Of a stretch of DNA of 64,000 bases, positions 12,322 through 24,098 are shown in pieces (the stretch's first letter is position 1; each line of letters starts with the position of its first letter). Position numbers and translations under genes: made by a program. The DNA lies in NCBI GenBank assembly GCA_001643675.2, contig LSRY02000017.1, forward strand, positions 496,001 to 560,000, read 5' to 3'. This DNA is from Monocercomonoides exilis (lineage: Eukaryota; Preaxostyla; Oxymonadida; Polymastigidae). The notes under the pieces are model-generated. The model was not told the DNA's origin. It saw only the letters and a program-made list of their open reading frames with translations, and searched no databases.

Positions 12322-15300
12322 TTATTGCTTTTTGGCTTTTAATTTTTCTCTTTCGGCTTTTTCTCTTTCTTCTTTCTCTTCAGGGCCTTCAATTGTTGCA
12401 AAGAAATCCACGTTCACTTCAGGAGGAATTGTTTCTTCATCCAATTGACCAAGACACTGATAATAAGGAAAAAATAAAATAAAATAAAATAAAATAAAAT
12501 TAAAAATAAATTTTAGAAAATAAAATAAATATTAAAAATAGCAACAAAATATAGATACAAATTTGATATGCAATTAATATCAAATAATAAATTAGACTAT
12601 AATAACGATCAGATTCACACCTCCCAAACAACAAAATCGTCCATGTCATAAACAAATTGTCCCTGTGCATCCTTCTTCTTCGGCGGCAATCTGTTAGACT
12701 CCTCTTCTTCATCCTCTTTATCGCTATCTCCATACCCTCCTCCTCGCTTCGCTCCGCTTCCCTGAGCAGTTGCCGGCATTTTGTGATCTTTGATCATCCT
12801 TCTTTCCTTCAGAAGCCGCTCCTTCTCCTTCTCCTCTTCCTCTTTCCTTCTGCTCTCTTTAATCCTCTGTGTCTCGTGCTCAATGAACATCTCCAGCAGC
12901 TTCCGCTCAGTCCGCGACGGCGCTGACAGCGACAGCGGCATCTCCACCACACTCATCCTCCCGGACTCATCTCCCAAGCACAGCAGCTGCGGGTCTCTCA
13001 GCCCTCCTCCAACAGACAGAGGGAGGGGCTTTGACACAAACAGAGAGACTATCCCGTGTGGAGAGAAAGTGTGCGACAGCACTGGCTCGTTTGCCCGCTC
13101 GATGATCGACCACACCTCCACATTTCCTCCACTCCTCGCCAGGATTATCACTGACGCCCTCGTCGGCGACCAGCTGCATGCAGTGATTGCATTCGGAGAA
13201 GGTGGAGATGCGACTAGTGGCACGTTGATTCCGTCCTTCCAGATGGAAAACTCCCCACCAGACACAGCCAGCGTCAGCTTGTCCACAAACGGGTTCCGCG
13301 CCACGAAGATCAGAGGAGAAGAACCGACCGTCAAAAAATCGCCAACAGCCATCAAAGACGATGAAGAAGAGGAAGATGACGAGTCATCACCTCCATTGTC
13401 CCCGCCTTCACTGCTTCCTCCTCCACTTCCTCCACCGCTGCTGCCTCCATTTCCTCCACTCCCACTGCCTCCACTTCCGCTTCCTCCTCCTCCTCCTTCG
13501 CTTCCACCGCCTCCAATCAGCCCTCCGCCAGCCCCAGCTCTGTCGAATATGTCCTTCTGCACGATCTCCCCGTGGTCTGTGCCCACGATGACCGCGTTCG
13601 CATTGATAGAAGTGAGAGAGGTGAGAGAGGCAGTTGTCATGCCGTCGAGGGAAGAGGAGGATGAGGTGAACATAGGGAACCACACTTCAGACGGGAGCGG
13701 CTGGTAGTCAGCTGTCTGGTCGAGACGCAGCAGTGAGGCAAGAGTGATGGCTGGGGTGCTGGAAGAAGAAGAGGATGAAGAGGAGGAGGAAGAAGAGGAT
13801 GATGATGATGATGATGAAGCAGAAGCAGACGCAGAAGACGAGGAAGATGCCTTTGCAGCAGCCTTCTTCTTCTCTCGCTCCGTCTTCTGCTCAAACTGAA
13901 ATGCAGTGATCGAGTCAAAAGGCAGGTAAGTAAAAGGGGGCGGTGAATCCAGCGTGAAAGACGAGAACGATGCCATAAACACACCCAGCATCTTCAACGT
14001 GGCGTAGATGTCCCACATCTTCATCTTCCCATCACGAGACACCGACAAAAACGTCGACGGCGAAATCCACTTCAGCTCCGTCACATCCCGCTGGTGGCTG
14101 CCTTCGATCTCTCTGTCTTTCACTTTCCCGTTCTCCAGCGACGACACACGTGCAGGAGCGACAAATAACATCCCTTTCGTCTCGTTCTCGTCTTCCAGCT
14201 CGGCTCTGATCGACGTGTTTAGCGGCAGCCCATCTTTTCCCACTTCTCCTTCTCCGCCCACACCCCCGCCGACGCCTCTGCCCCTGTTCCGAAACGCGAA
14301 ATCCGTGTTTCCCGCAGACAGCTGCGCAATCGCAGCAAGCAAAGCCGTTCCACCAGACCCACTGCTGCCCCCGCTCGCACCGCCAGAGGCTCCCCCCCCT
14401 CCTCCGCTTCCTCCTCCTCCTCCACTTCCCCCGTCTTTTCCCGCACCACTTGCATCGTCTTTGCCCTTCCCGTCTTTACCACCGCCACTCCCGCCGCTTC
14501 CTCCTCCTCCTCCGGAGCCTTTCTTCTCCTTCAGGCCAGAGATTTTCATCCCTCTCTCGTTCTTCAGCTGCTCAAGGGCGTTTGCCAAGTCGTATGTCAG
14601 CACACGCCCTGTGTTTGTACCGGCAATGATGATGTTGGAGCGAAGTGGGTGGAAGTGCGCGATGGTTATTTCAGAGGGAGACTCGAGTGCAATCTGAGGG
14701 GATAGGAAGAAGAAAGAAGATAAAGAAGAAGCAAAAGAATGGTACGGAAATATGATATATGTTAGGAAGAGATTGAAAAATAATACGAATATATATTATT
14801 ATTATTTAAAAAGAAAGAAAAGAATAAGAAGGGTTTAAAATGATTTATTGAAAGTATTGAAGAAGAAGAAAAGGAACATACAATTGGCGCAGGCTCAGGG
14901 GGGTTCCATATCAAAACATTGCTTTTTTGAAGCAAGTTTTCGTTCTTCAGTTTTTGCTCGAAAGAAGCAGGAGAAGAAAGAACTTCAAGAATAAGTCCGA
15001 CCCTTTCCCTGTCAGTTGTATCTGTAGTTGATAACATTGATTGTAATAAATTCATTATGTTTTTGAATTCAAATTATTTATGTTAATAAAAATAGATGAA
15101 AATATAAGTTTCGAGAATAAAATGCAAATCAACAATTACAAAGACAATTTTAGAGATAATAAATGTAGGTTAAACGTAAAAAATATAAATTAAACACACT
15201 TTTACCGATGGTAGCTGGTTGAAATTCAACATGAGATGCAACTTTGTTTTTTGTGAATTGAAAGTTTTCCAGTGTAGACAAAACCTATTGAAATTTTCCA

Positions 15301-15759
15301 CAAAATAATATTCATATCAAACACCATAAACCGCTTTTGAATATGAAAACAAACTTTTAATGATTTATCTCCACGTCCTCCAATTGCACTATCATCAGGA
15401 GGAAACTGACTGAAATCATCTGCATACACATCCAACAACGTGTTTTGAACGAGCGAAAACGAAACTCTAAAATAAGTTTTTAAAAGCGAGAAAATGTTGA
15501 TGATAACAATTAGCCTCAACGGAAAAATTCCACAAACTGAGACTCTGCATCTTTCAAAAAATTTTTCATTTCTTTTGAATAAAACATTTGGTCCTTTTCT
15601 TCTACAGACGCATCAATTTCTTTTGTTTGCACTCCAAAATTTGTGTATTCGATTCTTATTTAGTTCCGCACAATGATAAATAAATTGAAAAAAATAAAAA
15701 CAAGCATACGGATCGGGTCCGACTCCAATATCGCAACGACGTGGTATCTGAGTGTTCAT
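12322..15759 (-). CDS. Axonemal inner-arm dynein intermediate chain (WDR63/DNAI3/IC140-like)
   Basis: Predicted intermediate chain of the I1/f inner dynein arm. Seven minus-strand exons (15759-15710, 15654-15521, 15464-15355, 15284-15206, 15021-14882, 14693-12621, 12456-12322) join in phase to 906 residues. The N-terminal half carries the YTNFGVQTKE motif (GVQT is typical of these chains) and FQFTKNKVASHVEFQP. The WD40 part includes SNVLIWNPPEPAPI, ITIAHFHPLRSNIIIAGTNTGRV and VTELKWISPSTFLSVSRDGKMKMWD. This order matches WDR63. Gly/Ser-rich and poly-Ser inserts (around 14390-14540, 13740-13860 and 13400-13530) enlarge the propeller. The last exon is Glu/Lys-rich. One acceptor (exon 3) was chosen by phase at a TTTTAGAG end and is the least certain junction. 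Dynein IC identity is strong; the WDR63 subtype is probable. Confidence 0.78.
12465..12500. repeat. (AAAAT)n simple repeat in the last dynein-IC intron
   Basis: A-rich pentamer run (AAAATAAAAT...) within the 12457-12620 intron; on the coding strand it is the T-rich tract before the acceptor. Confidence 0.85.
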
Positions 15760-15909
15760 TTCAAATTAATAAAGTTAGCCGAATATATCCATCGACGTTA
15801 AAATTTGTTAAAACAATTTAATAATTATTTTTGTAAAAATATATTATATTTCAAAAATTCATAACAAATAAACAGCGAAAAGAAAATTATCAAATCAATA
15901 TAACTAAAT

Positions 15910-16098
15910 TCAAACATCACAAGAGAAGTCAATCATGAGTTTTCGTTCATCTGCCTTTGCATCAGCAAATCTAATAATTTCTGTATAACTTTCATGTGAA
16001 TCCTTATCTCCAAGAAGTGTATCCTCTCTGCGAAAATCTCTTCGACGCCGAGAGAAAAGTATTGACGCCTTCCCAGAGGACAGAATTGTTGACGTCAT
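15910..16098 (-). CDS. Small basic protein of unknown function (62 aa)
   Basis: A 62-codon frame (MTSTILSSGKASILFSRRRRD..., ending DFSCDV) of mixed, globular-looking composition with an SRRRRDFRRED basic patch. The codon just before the ATG is TAG, so the frame is closed upstream. That TTTATAG could equally be an intron acceptor, which would make this the last exon of a slightly longer gene. It is head-to-head with the calmodulin-like gene (194 nt). I do not recognise the family. Confidence 0.4.
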   Translation of the reverse strand: MTSTILSSGKASILFSRRRRDFRREDTLLGDKDSHESYTEIIRFADAKADERKLMIDFSCDV

Positions 16099-16292
16099 CT
16101 ATAAATAAATAAAGCTCTGTTAATTTTTCAACCAACAGTGATCTGCCTTATTATTTTTTTTCAAATCAGAGGAGCCCATCATATATAACAATTATTATAT
16201 GGAGAATGAAGATGTTTGCTTTTGAATTAAAAAAAATACTCATTAACATATGTGATATTGCGAAAAACATTATTCATTAAATTATATACTTT

Positions 16293-16930
16293 ATGGAGAA
16301 AGCTGAAATTGCAGAAATAATTTCTGAAATTCGAGTAGCTTTTTCTCTTTTTGACACAGATGGTGATGGAGTAATTTTGACAAAAGAATTGCGACAAAGT
16401 ATGTCTCACATTTGTGCATATTTATTATTTGAAAATTTTCATCTATACTTTTTTATTCAATCATCATCGTAGTTATTCGTGCTTTAGGAATTAATCCAAC
16501 AGAAAAAGAAATGAATGAAATGGAACATATTTGTGATCCAAAAGACGAAGGCGCTGTAACATTTCCAACAGTTTTGGAAATGCTTAAGCCGAGATTACTC
16601 TATATCAAAGAAGAAGACTTGAAACAGGAAATATTTGAAGAATTTGACAAAAATGAAGATGGATTTATAAATGTAACAGATCTATATCAAGTTTGAATTA
16701 TCTTTCTTTGAATGTCTTGCAGAGAAGCATTATTTTTATGAAGGTTATGAAAGAATTAGGAGAAGAATTAACCCAAGAAGAACTTCAATTTATGATCCAA
16801 CAAGCAGGTTTGGAAAATAACTTTTAAGCGAATTTATTATTTTCTTCTTTAATTTCATGAATTAGCTGGTGGCAAAGATGTGCAGAAAATTGATAAAAAT
16901 ATGTTCTTAAAAATGGTGAAAGATTGGTGA
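16293..16930 (+). CDS. Calmodulin/centrin-like EF-hand protein
   Basis: Calcium sensor of 150 residues, the length of calmodulin. Four exons (16293-16398, 16473-16690, 16744-16807, 16866-16930), all in phase. EF-hand 1 has a canonical loop (DTDGDGVILTKE) and EF-hand 3 is near-canonical (DKNEDGFINVTD). EF-hand 2 (DPKDEGAVTFPT) and EF-hand 4 have lost Ca-binding side chains and may be structural only. The helix pattern LRQIIRALGINPTEKEM parallels calmodulin LGTVMRSLGQNPTEAEL. The intron-2 acceptor was placed at 16743 to recover LYQVMKELGEELT. It could be a calmodulin paralogue or a centrin that lacks the N-terminal extension. Confidence 0.87.
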
Positions 16931-17307
16931 ATTAAAATTAAGAATTTGTTCTTTAATTCAAGTTCATCAAGCAGTTGTTCAGAAACAATCGGATCCGTTC
17001 TCGAAAGTTCTCTCAAAGTCGGAACCTGAATATTCATGCGACTTCAATGTTTAAAACGAACAAACAATAGCTTTTCTTTCTTGGAATGATGTTTGATCTT
17101 TTAAAAAAAAGCATTATCAGACACAAAGATGCTCAAAATCATTTTCATAATTATTATATTTTTGATATATACATGTATATTAAAAACAAAAAAAATATCA
17201 CGTTGAATCTTGATATTAGTTTCACAGAAAATTAAAATAAATGAATAAGTATATGGCAAACGCAATGACATACATTGGCATATTGCCAGAAATTAAATAA
17301 TAATGTT
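16931..17307. other. Convergent spacer between the EF-hand gene and the carbamoyltransferase
   Basis: AT-rich, 377 nt. A minus-strand frame overlaps its left part (17037-16855, MNIQVPTLRELSRTDPIV...). It looks partly coding-like, but it runs antisense into the EF-hand gene and lacks family support, so it is not called. Confidence 0.5.
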
Positions 17308-18597
17308 CTACAAAGGAAGAACTCGTGGTTTCTTTGCATTGAGCAGATGCTCCATAACTGCGGCTGGATCTTTAAACTTGCTTGTGATGATCATTGAAGC
17401 AATAACGTATGGCTTGTGGGATGCTTCCTTGTAAGTGTCAATACGATATCTGTCAAAGACAGATGACTGGACTTCTCCTTCTTTGCAGGAGACACCTGTG
17501 ATATCAGCAGGCAGGCAGTGCATGTAAAGGGCTTTTCCGTCTTTTGTGAGTTTCATTTTCTCTTCTGTGCATTCCCACGAAGTGAAACGAGCATTCATTG
17601 CAAGAGCACGTTTTTCCAATTCCTTTTGCTCTGGACCTTCACGGCTTGGAAGCTTGACTCTTTCTTGCATGATTTCCAATGGAGCCCATGATTTTGGATA
17701 AACAACATCAGCGTCTTTGAAGGCTTCTTCCATTGTCTTTACAATAGTCAATGACCCTCCTCCTTCAGCAGCTCCTTTCTTTCCAGCATCAATAATCGGA
17801 GGAAGAAGATCGTAGCCTTCTGGATGCGCAAGGACAACATCCATTCCAAATCTTGGAAGAAGAGCGATGATTCCTTGTGGAACAGACAATGGTTTTCCAT
17901 AGCTTGGAGAATATGCCCATGTCATTGCGATTTTCTTTCCTTTCAGATTTTCAACTCCACCAAAGTGCTTGATGAGATGAACAAGATCTGCCATTGCCTG
18001 TGTTGGATGATCTTCATCGCATTGCAAATTGACAAGGCATGGGCGTCTTGGAAGAACACCTAATTCATGACCTTCTTTCACAGCATCTGCAACGTCAACT
18101 TGATATTTATGACCTTGTCCCAACCATTTATCATCACGAATTCCAATAACTTCTGTCAAGAATGAGATCATGTTTGCTGTTTCACGAACTGTTTCACCGT
18201 GAGCAATTTGGGATTTTCCTTCATCCAAATCAGAAATGTCCAATCCAAGGAGAGTTGCTGCAAATGAGAATGAGAAACGAGTCTAACGTTGAAAACAATA
18301 AAATAAAATTTGAAATTATAAAAATTTCAAAAGTTTGCATTAAATATTTCAAACTCTTGTAGAGTTATCACGAAAGACTGAAGCTGCAATTCCACCATCG
18401 AACACTTTGCAAGAAATGTTTGCTCTGTAGAGTTCCTCAAGAATTTCAGCAACAAGAATAACGGTGCGAAGATCGTCAGGAGATTTGTCCCATGTACGAA
18501 GGAAATCTTTCTCGTACAAAGATGGGTGAAGTTTCTTCAATTCATCGATATATTTCTGAGCTGCTTCAATATTCTTAGCGGGATCTGCTGCTGCCAT
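17308..18597 (-). CDS. YgeW-type (ornithine-like) knotted carbamoyltransferase
   Basis: Carbamoyl-phosphate-dependent transferase of the ATCase/OTCase superfamily. Two exons (18597-18355, 18282-17308) give 405 residues. The carbamoyl-phosphate loop FRDNSTR|TRFSF is cut exactly by the intron. Other landmarks are DEGKSQIAHGETVRETANM, DEDHPTQAMADL, MTWAYSPSYGKPLSVPQG and LYMHCLPADITGVSCKEGEV. This set is that of bacterial YgeW (function unsettled, linked to purine/ureide catabolism) rather than classical OTCase. In an anaerobic protist it could still provide the OTCase step of the arginine deiminase route; that is inference. Start taken at MAAADPAKN; no ATG lies further upstream in frame. Head-to-head with the CDKL-like kinase. 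Confidence 0.9.
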
Positions 18598-18836
18598 TTC
18601 AAGCTTCAATCAATCAGAAGTGATCAAGTCCCAATTAATGCACTTCGTTCATAACCTTCAAAAGTGTGAAGAAAACTGATTTATGAAAATGAAATTATAT
18701 AACATTTGTAAAAATTATTAAAATCAATTAACTTATATTCATTTCTGCAATGAAAAAAATATTTTTTGTGAATGACACATAATTAATTATTTAGTTTTTT
18801 GTCAAAACTTACAACGTGTATTTTTATTGGAACTGA

Positions 18837-21800
18837 ATGAATAAATACGATATCCTATGCATCCAAGGAGAAGGCATAATTTTATATTATAGTGCAGTTT
18901 ATCTGATATTTCATTAATTTGTTTGCAGGAGCATATGGAGTCGTTTTACGTTGCAGAAACAAGGAAACTGGAGAGCTTGTTGCAGTGAAAAAATTTAAAG
19001 GGGATGGAGGTTAAATCATTTGAAATTATACATATTTTGTATTTATATTTTCAAATTATTGTTCTGATTAAATTAGAATCAGAAATTGATAAAAAAACTA
19101 CTCTCAGAGAAGTTAAAATTCTGAAAATGCTAAATCATATAAATATAGTTAATCTTATAGAAGCTTTCAAGAGAAGAAATAAGCTTTATTTGGTATTTGA
19201 GTTTTGCGAAAAGAATATGCTTGAAATCTTGGAAGAGAGTCCAGATGGATTGGAGCCAGAACTTGTGCGCTTTTATATTTGGCAGCTTTGCAGAGCCTTA
19301 GACTATTGTCATAAAACTGGAATAATTCATCGGGGTTTTGTTGAATTTATTTTTATTTTTAGCTCAACATTATTGACATAAATTTTTATTTTAGATATTA
19401 AGCCAGAAAATTTACTTGTATGCGCAAATGGGGAACTTAAACTTTGTGATTTTGGTTTGTTTTGCATTTTTCTATTATGTATTTTTGAAATATCAAATTT
19501 TGTTGATTAAATAGGATTTGCACGTTTCATCAGCAATCGAGGAGATTATACGGAATATGTTGCAACTCGCTGGTATCGAGCCCCTGAATTGCTTTTAAGG
19601 TTTTTAATTCATTTTTCTACCGTTCTCTCTTGCTTAAAGAATTTTATTAAACTTAATTTATCTTTTTTAAAATCAAATATTTAACTTTTTGTTTTTAAAT
19701 AAAAAAATTTTTTGAAATCCAAACTTGCCAACATTATTAAAGTACTTCAAATTATACGACAGCTGTTGATATGTGGGCAGTTGGGTGCATCATGGGTGAG
19801 CTTGTTGATGGGCAGCCGATGTTTCCGGGAGAAAGTGAACTGGACCAGTTAAATGTTATAATGAAAGTGATGGGAAATTTAACAAGAGAGCATAAAGAGG
19901 TTTGTTAACATTAACCAGATAGTGTTCTAATTTGGAAAATATCAAACAAATTTATATATATATATATTTTGAAATTGAAATACCTCAACTTATTTTTGAA
20001 ATTTTGAAATTTTTTGTTCATTAAACACAAAATTTCCATTTTCAATTTGTTGTTTTATGATTTTGATTGCACATTTTGCACATTTTTATTATTTATTTTA
20101 TTTTATTTTATTCATTTTTTTCTTTATTGCATATGCTCCCTCAATCCAGCTGTACATGAAGCACCCTTCTTTTTCCTCCCACCAGCTGATTTCTGTGACC
20201 CGCCCCGAGTCACTCGAAAAGAAGTATTTCGCAAAAGTCTCAAAAAGAGCCCTTTCCTTCATGAAAGCGCTTATTCGGATGGACCCTGCGGAAAGAATGA
20301 CTGCAGAGCAGGCACTGCAGCACCCGTTTGTGTTTTTGAATTCGTTTGGTTGTTGTGTTTCATGCTTATTTTATCTCTTTCTTTCTCTTTCTTTCTCTTT
20401 CTTTCTCTTTCTTTCTCTTTCTTTCTCTTTCTTTCTCTTTCTTTCTCTTTCTTTCTTTCTATTTTTCTGTGAAATACAGTTATTTTGAAGGAATGGAGCA
20501 GCTGCATCCGACAATAGCAGCACAAAAGGGGAAGATTATGAATCGCGAGCGATCTGCCCAGAAAGGGAAAGGAGCAAAAGAGAAAGAGAGAGAAAGAGAC
20601 AGAGACAGAGAAAGAGAAAGAGAAGGGGTTAAGACAAAGAGCAGAGATAGAGAGAAGACAAGAGACGAGGATAGAGAAAGAGAAAGAGAAAGGGAGAGAG
20701 AAAGAGAAAGAGAAAGAGAAAGAGACAGAGACAGAGACAGAGAAAGAGAGAAAGGCGATGATAAGAAGAACGGAATGAATGCAGCGCAGGCAGCTGCAGT
20801 GGCTGTGCGCGAAGCTGAACGGCAGCTCACAACAATCTCAATGGCAGCACAAACAACATCAAACATCCCTTCTTTTTCTCCTACTACTACTTCTTCTTCT
20901 TCCTCTTCCTCTTCTTCTTCTTCAATGACTTCTAGCCCTTCTGTTCTTCTGCCTTCACTGGGAATGGGTCGAAGCAATAACAACAACAATGCAAACAACC
21001 CTTCCTCCTCTTCTTCTTCTTCCTCTTCTTCTCTCTTACTCTCCTCTCATTCAACCACCCAGAGTTCTTCGTTCATCGGGATGGCGCCTCTCAATCCGAT
21101 GCCTGGCAGAGAGAAAGAAGACAGCCGAGACAGAAACGAGACCGACAGAGAAAGAGAGCGGCTGAGGAGCAGAGGAGAGGTATATTCGAGGGAAAAAGGG
21201 AGGCTGCAGGTGATTGGATCCTTCGCACAGGGCGAGGAGCAAGGGGAGTTTGGATCGACTTTGCATTCGAATAACTCTATAGGGATGGGTGCTATGCCTT
21301 CTTCACATTCTTCTTCTTCTTCTTCTTCCTCTTCCTCTTTGTCTTTGTCTTCCTCTTCCTCTTCTTCTTCATGTTTGGCACAGACATCGCAAAGGCGCCC
21401 GTTTTCGCCTCTTCCGGTGATTCCTCCGTTTGTAGACAGAAAGAAGCTGAAGGACTTGGCGAAGAAAGGAGAGAGAGAGAAGGAGAAGGAGAAGGAGAGA
21501 GAAAGGGAAAGAGAAAGAGAGAGAGAAAGGGAGAGAGAAAGAGAAAGAGAGGAAGAGCGAATTCGAATGAGAGAAGAAGAAGAGTTCACATACGACGATC
21601 CAGAAGCAGAAAAGATACTTTTAGCAGACCGAATGGAGGAGAAGAGGAGGAGAGAGAAAGAGAGAGAAAGAGAAAGAGAAACAATGATTGCTGTGGGGGG
21701 AGGAGGAGGCAGCGGAATGGGGCTGGGCGAGAAATACGGGGTGAAGAAGAAGATGAGCGAGATAAGCGGAGAAGGGAGAGAAAGAGAGAGGGAGAGGGAG

Positions 21801-22817
21801 AGGGAAAGGGAAAGAGAAAAAACTCTTCCTGTACTCACTCCAGTTGGCAGTGAGGATGACGAGTGGATCGACCAAGACGGCTTTGGCGCGAAACCTCCAC
21901 GACACAAAAACGCTTCTTCTTCTTCTTTCTCTTCTTCCTCCTCTTCTTCTGATCAGCCAACGAAGATGAGGGCACAGACAATGCAGGCTACCTCGAATGG
22001 AATGTATCAGAACACTGCTGGCTATTCAAGTGCAGATGAGTATGAGGGAAAGAGCTATGAGAGAGAAAGAGAGGAGGAGAAAGACAAAGCAGCTTATCCT
22101 TCTTCTCTTCCACCGCTGAATCAGTCTTCTTCTTCTGCTTCTTCTTCTGCGTTTCCTCAGCACCCGCCATCACGTGCTGGAAATCGAAGTTCTTCTCTTT
22201 ATCCTCTTTTATCTTCATCATCATCATCATCTACTTCTTCTTCACCCTCAACAACAACAACAACAACTGTTTCTTCTTCTGCTTCTTCTGCAATGTCATC
22301 ATCGTTTTCAAACTCCACGACAAATCTTGCCACTTCACCTTCTTCTTCTTCTTCTTCTTCTTCTTCTTCTTCTCTTTCCATTCACAACATTCACAGCACA
22401 TCCAGCAGCCCCTCTCAATCACCTCAGCCTTCATCCTCTTTTTCCTCCTCTTCCTCCTCCTCCTCTTCTCCTTCTCCTTCCTCCTCTCACTCCTCATCTC
22501 CTTCTTCTTCCTCTTCTTCTTCTTCCTCTTCTTCTCGTTCCTCTGTTGGATATGGCAGCGGAAAGGGAGATTCGCGAAAGGCACCTATTTTTTTGTCTGA
22601 TGAGCCAATTTTGGAAGAAGAAGACGAAGAGAAAAACGCAGCCATTTCACCAACAAGAGAGGGAGAAAGAAGAAGAGAAAAGAGAGAAAGAGAAGGTCAT
22701 TATGAGAAGAAGGCAAAGAAGTCGAGAAAAGAAGAAGAAGACAGAGAGAATGAAGAGAGAGAGAGAGACAAGCGAAGAGATAGAGAAAGAGATAGAGATA
22801 AGAACAGAACGAAGTGG

Positions 22818-22848
<31 letters not shown>

Positions 22849-24098
22849 AAAGAGAAGCCGAAAAGCCAGTTGCCATTTCGTTTTCTCCGTTCCAGCATTT
22901 TGTGCCGCCGGCGTCTGTCCATTTCAACATCAGGCAGAATCGAGAAGGAGAGCAGAGAAGAGGAGGAGGTGGAGGAGGAGGTGGTGGTGGAGGAAGTAAT
23001 GGAGATGAATGGAAGAGAGGGAAGAGAGGGAAAGGAGCAAAGGATAAAAGCGACAGACAAGAAAGGAGTGAATATGGAGATTTTGATGTGGAAGAGCGCA
23101 ATTTGCATTCAGAGAGAGAAAGAAGGAGAAGTGACTTGGACGATCCACAAATACGAGGAAGGGAGAAAGTGAAAGATTGGGAAAGAGAAAGAGAAAGAGA
23201 GAGGGAAAGAGAAAGAGAAAGAGAAGAGTATAAAGATAGAGACAGAGAGAGAGACAGAGAGAGAGAGAGGGTTCCTACATCTCAAGGGAGACGAGGGGGC
23301 ATTGGCCCATCAGCCTCTCCACCTATTCATTCAACAACGCCAATCACTTCAACACTCATTCCGCCTCTTCAGCATCTGGTCACCACATCACATGTGTCAC
23401 CTCCATCATCATCATCTTCTTCTTCTGCTGCTGCTGCTGCTTCTGCTTCTTCTGCATCCACTTCAATGAATCCAAACACTTCATCAACATCTTCTCCTTC
23501 TTCTTCCTCAATCTCTTCCTCTTCCACTTCCTCAGCATCCACACTGGGAAGACACCAATATTCTCTTTCACCTCCTCCTCGCCGCGGACTGTCTGTCTTT
23601 GCGTCTGACAGGTCTTCTCCCTCGCGCCACCAGCCAATTCCGTTCCCGCCCATCCATCTGAAGGACAAAGAGCGCGAAGAGCGAGAAAGAGAAAGGGAAA
23701 GGGAAAGAGAACGGAGTGAGCGAGAGAGAGAAAGAGGCAACGCAAAGAAAGGGCACAAGCCAGCTGGATATGGCGGTGTGATTGCCCACTCGCACCCGCA
23801 CCCGCACCAACACCACCGCCAGCCGCAGATGATGGCGCCTCCGCCAGCCCCCCCTTCCATCACGCCCACCCGACGGGTCGTTTCTATCTCCCTCTCTTCT
23901 GCCTCCTCCACTCCAGTTCCGCCTTCTTCGAGCTCTTCCTCCTCTCCCACGCTCCTGTCCTTTGGCGCTGCTTCTATCTCGCCGAAGAGACACACCCCGC
24001 CTCCGTTTCCGCCTCAGTCACAGCAACAAGGGCTGGGCATGGTATTCCCTCCGCTCAGTTCAGCCTCTGAAAACGAAAATCCGTTTGACTCGCTTTAG
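18837..24098 (+). CDS. CDKL5-like protein kinase with a giant low-complexity tail
   Basis: CMGC kinase of the CDKL family; CDKL5/LF5 relatives control flagellar length. Eight exons (18837-18873, 18929-19009, 19077-19334, 19395-19454, 19515-19599, 19743-19899, 20150-20325, 20480-24098) give 1,490 residues. The kinase domain fills residues 4 to about 285: Gly loop GEGAYGVV, Lys33 in [22 protein letters not shown], activation-loop [14 protein letters not shown] and [15 protein letters not shown]. All catalytic residues are present, so it should be active. From residue 286 the tail is almost entirely poly-Ser blocks alternating with Arg-Glu/Arg-Asp repeats. Intron 1 (18874-18928) appears to be GC-AG. 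Intron 7 carries a pyrimidine minisatellite. Head-to-head with the carbamoyltransferase. Confidence 0.9.
20374..20461. repeat. 10-nt pyrimidine minisatellite (CTCTTTCTTT)n in a CDKL-like intron
   Basis: About eight near-perfect copies fill the middle of the 20326-20479 intron, directly before the TACAG acceptor. The following exon is rich in the purine complement (AGAGAAAGAG...), so intron and exon together form a strand-asymmetric block. Confidence 0.92.

Noticed and set aside
12790-14697. Long plus-strand frames rich in Pro/Ser opposite the dynein gene
   Set aside because: Antisense of the Gly/Ser-rich inserts; the minus strand carries the homology and consistent splicing.
16855-17037. Minus-strand frame MNIQVPTLRELSRTDPIV... 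after the calmodulin-like gene
   Set aside because: The first 30 residues look coding-like, but the frame runs antisense into exon 4 of the EF-hand gene and matches no family I know.
20480-24098. Many long minus-strand and alternate-frame ORFs opposite the kinase tail
   Set aside because: They are shadows of repetitive AGAGAA/TCTTCT codons, which stay open in every frame.
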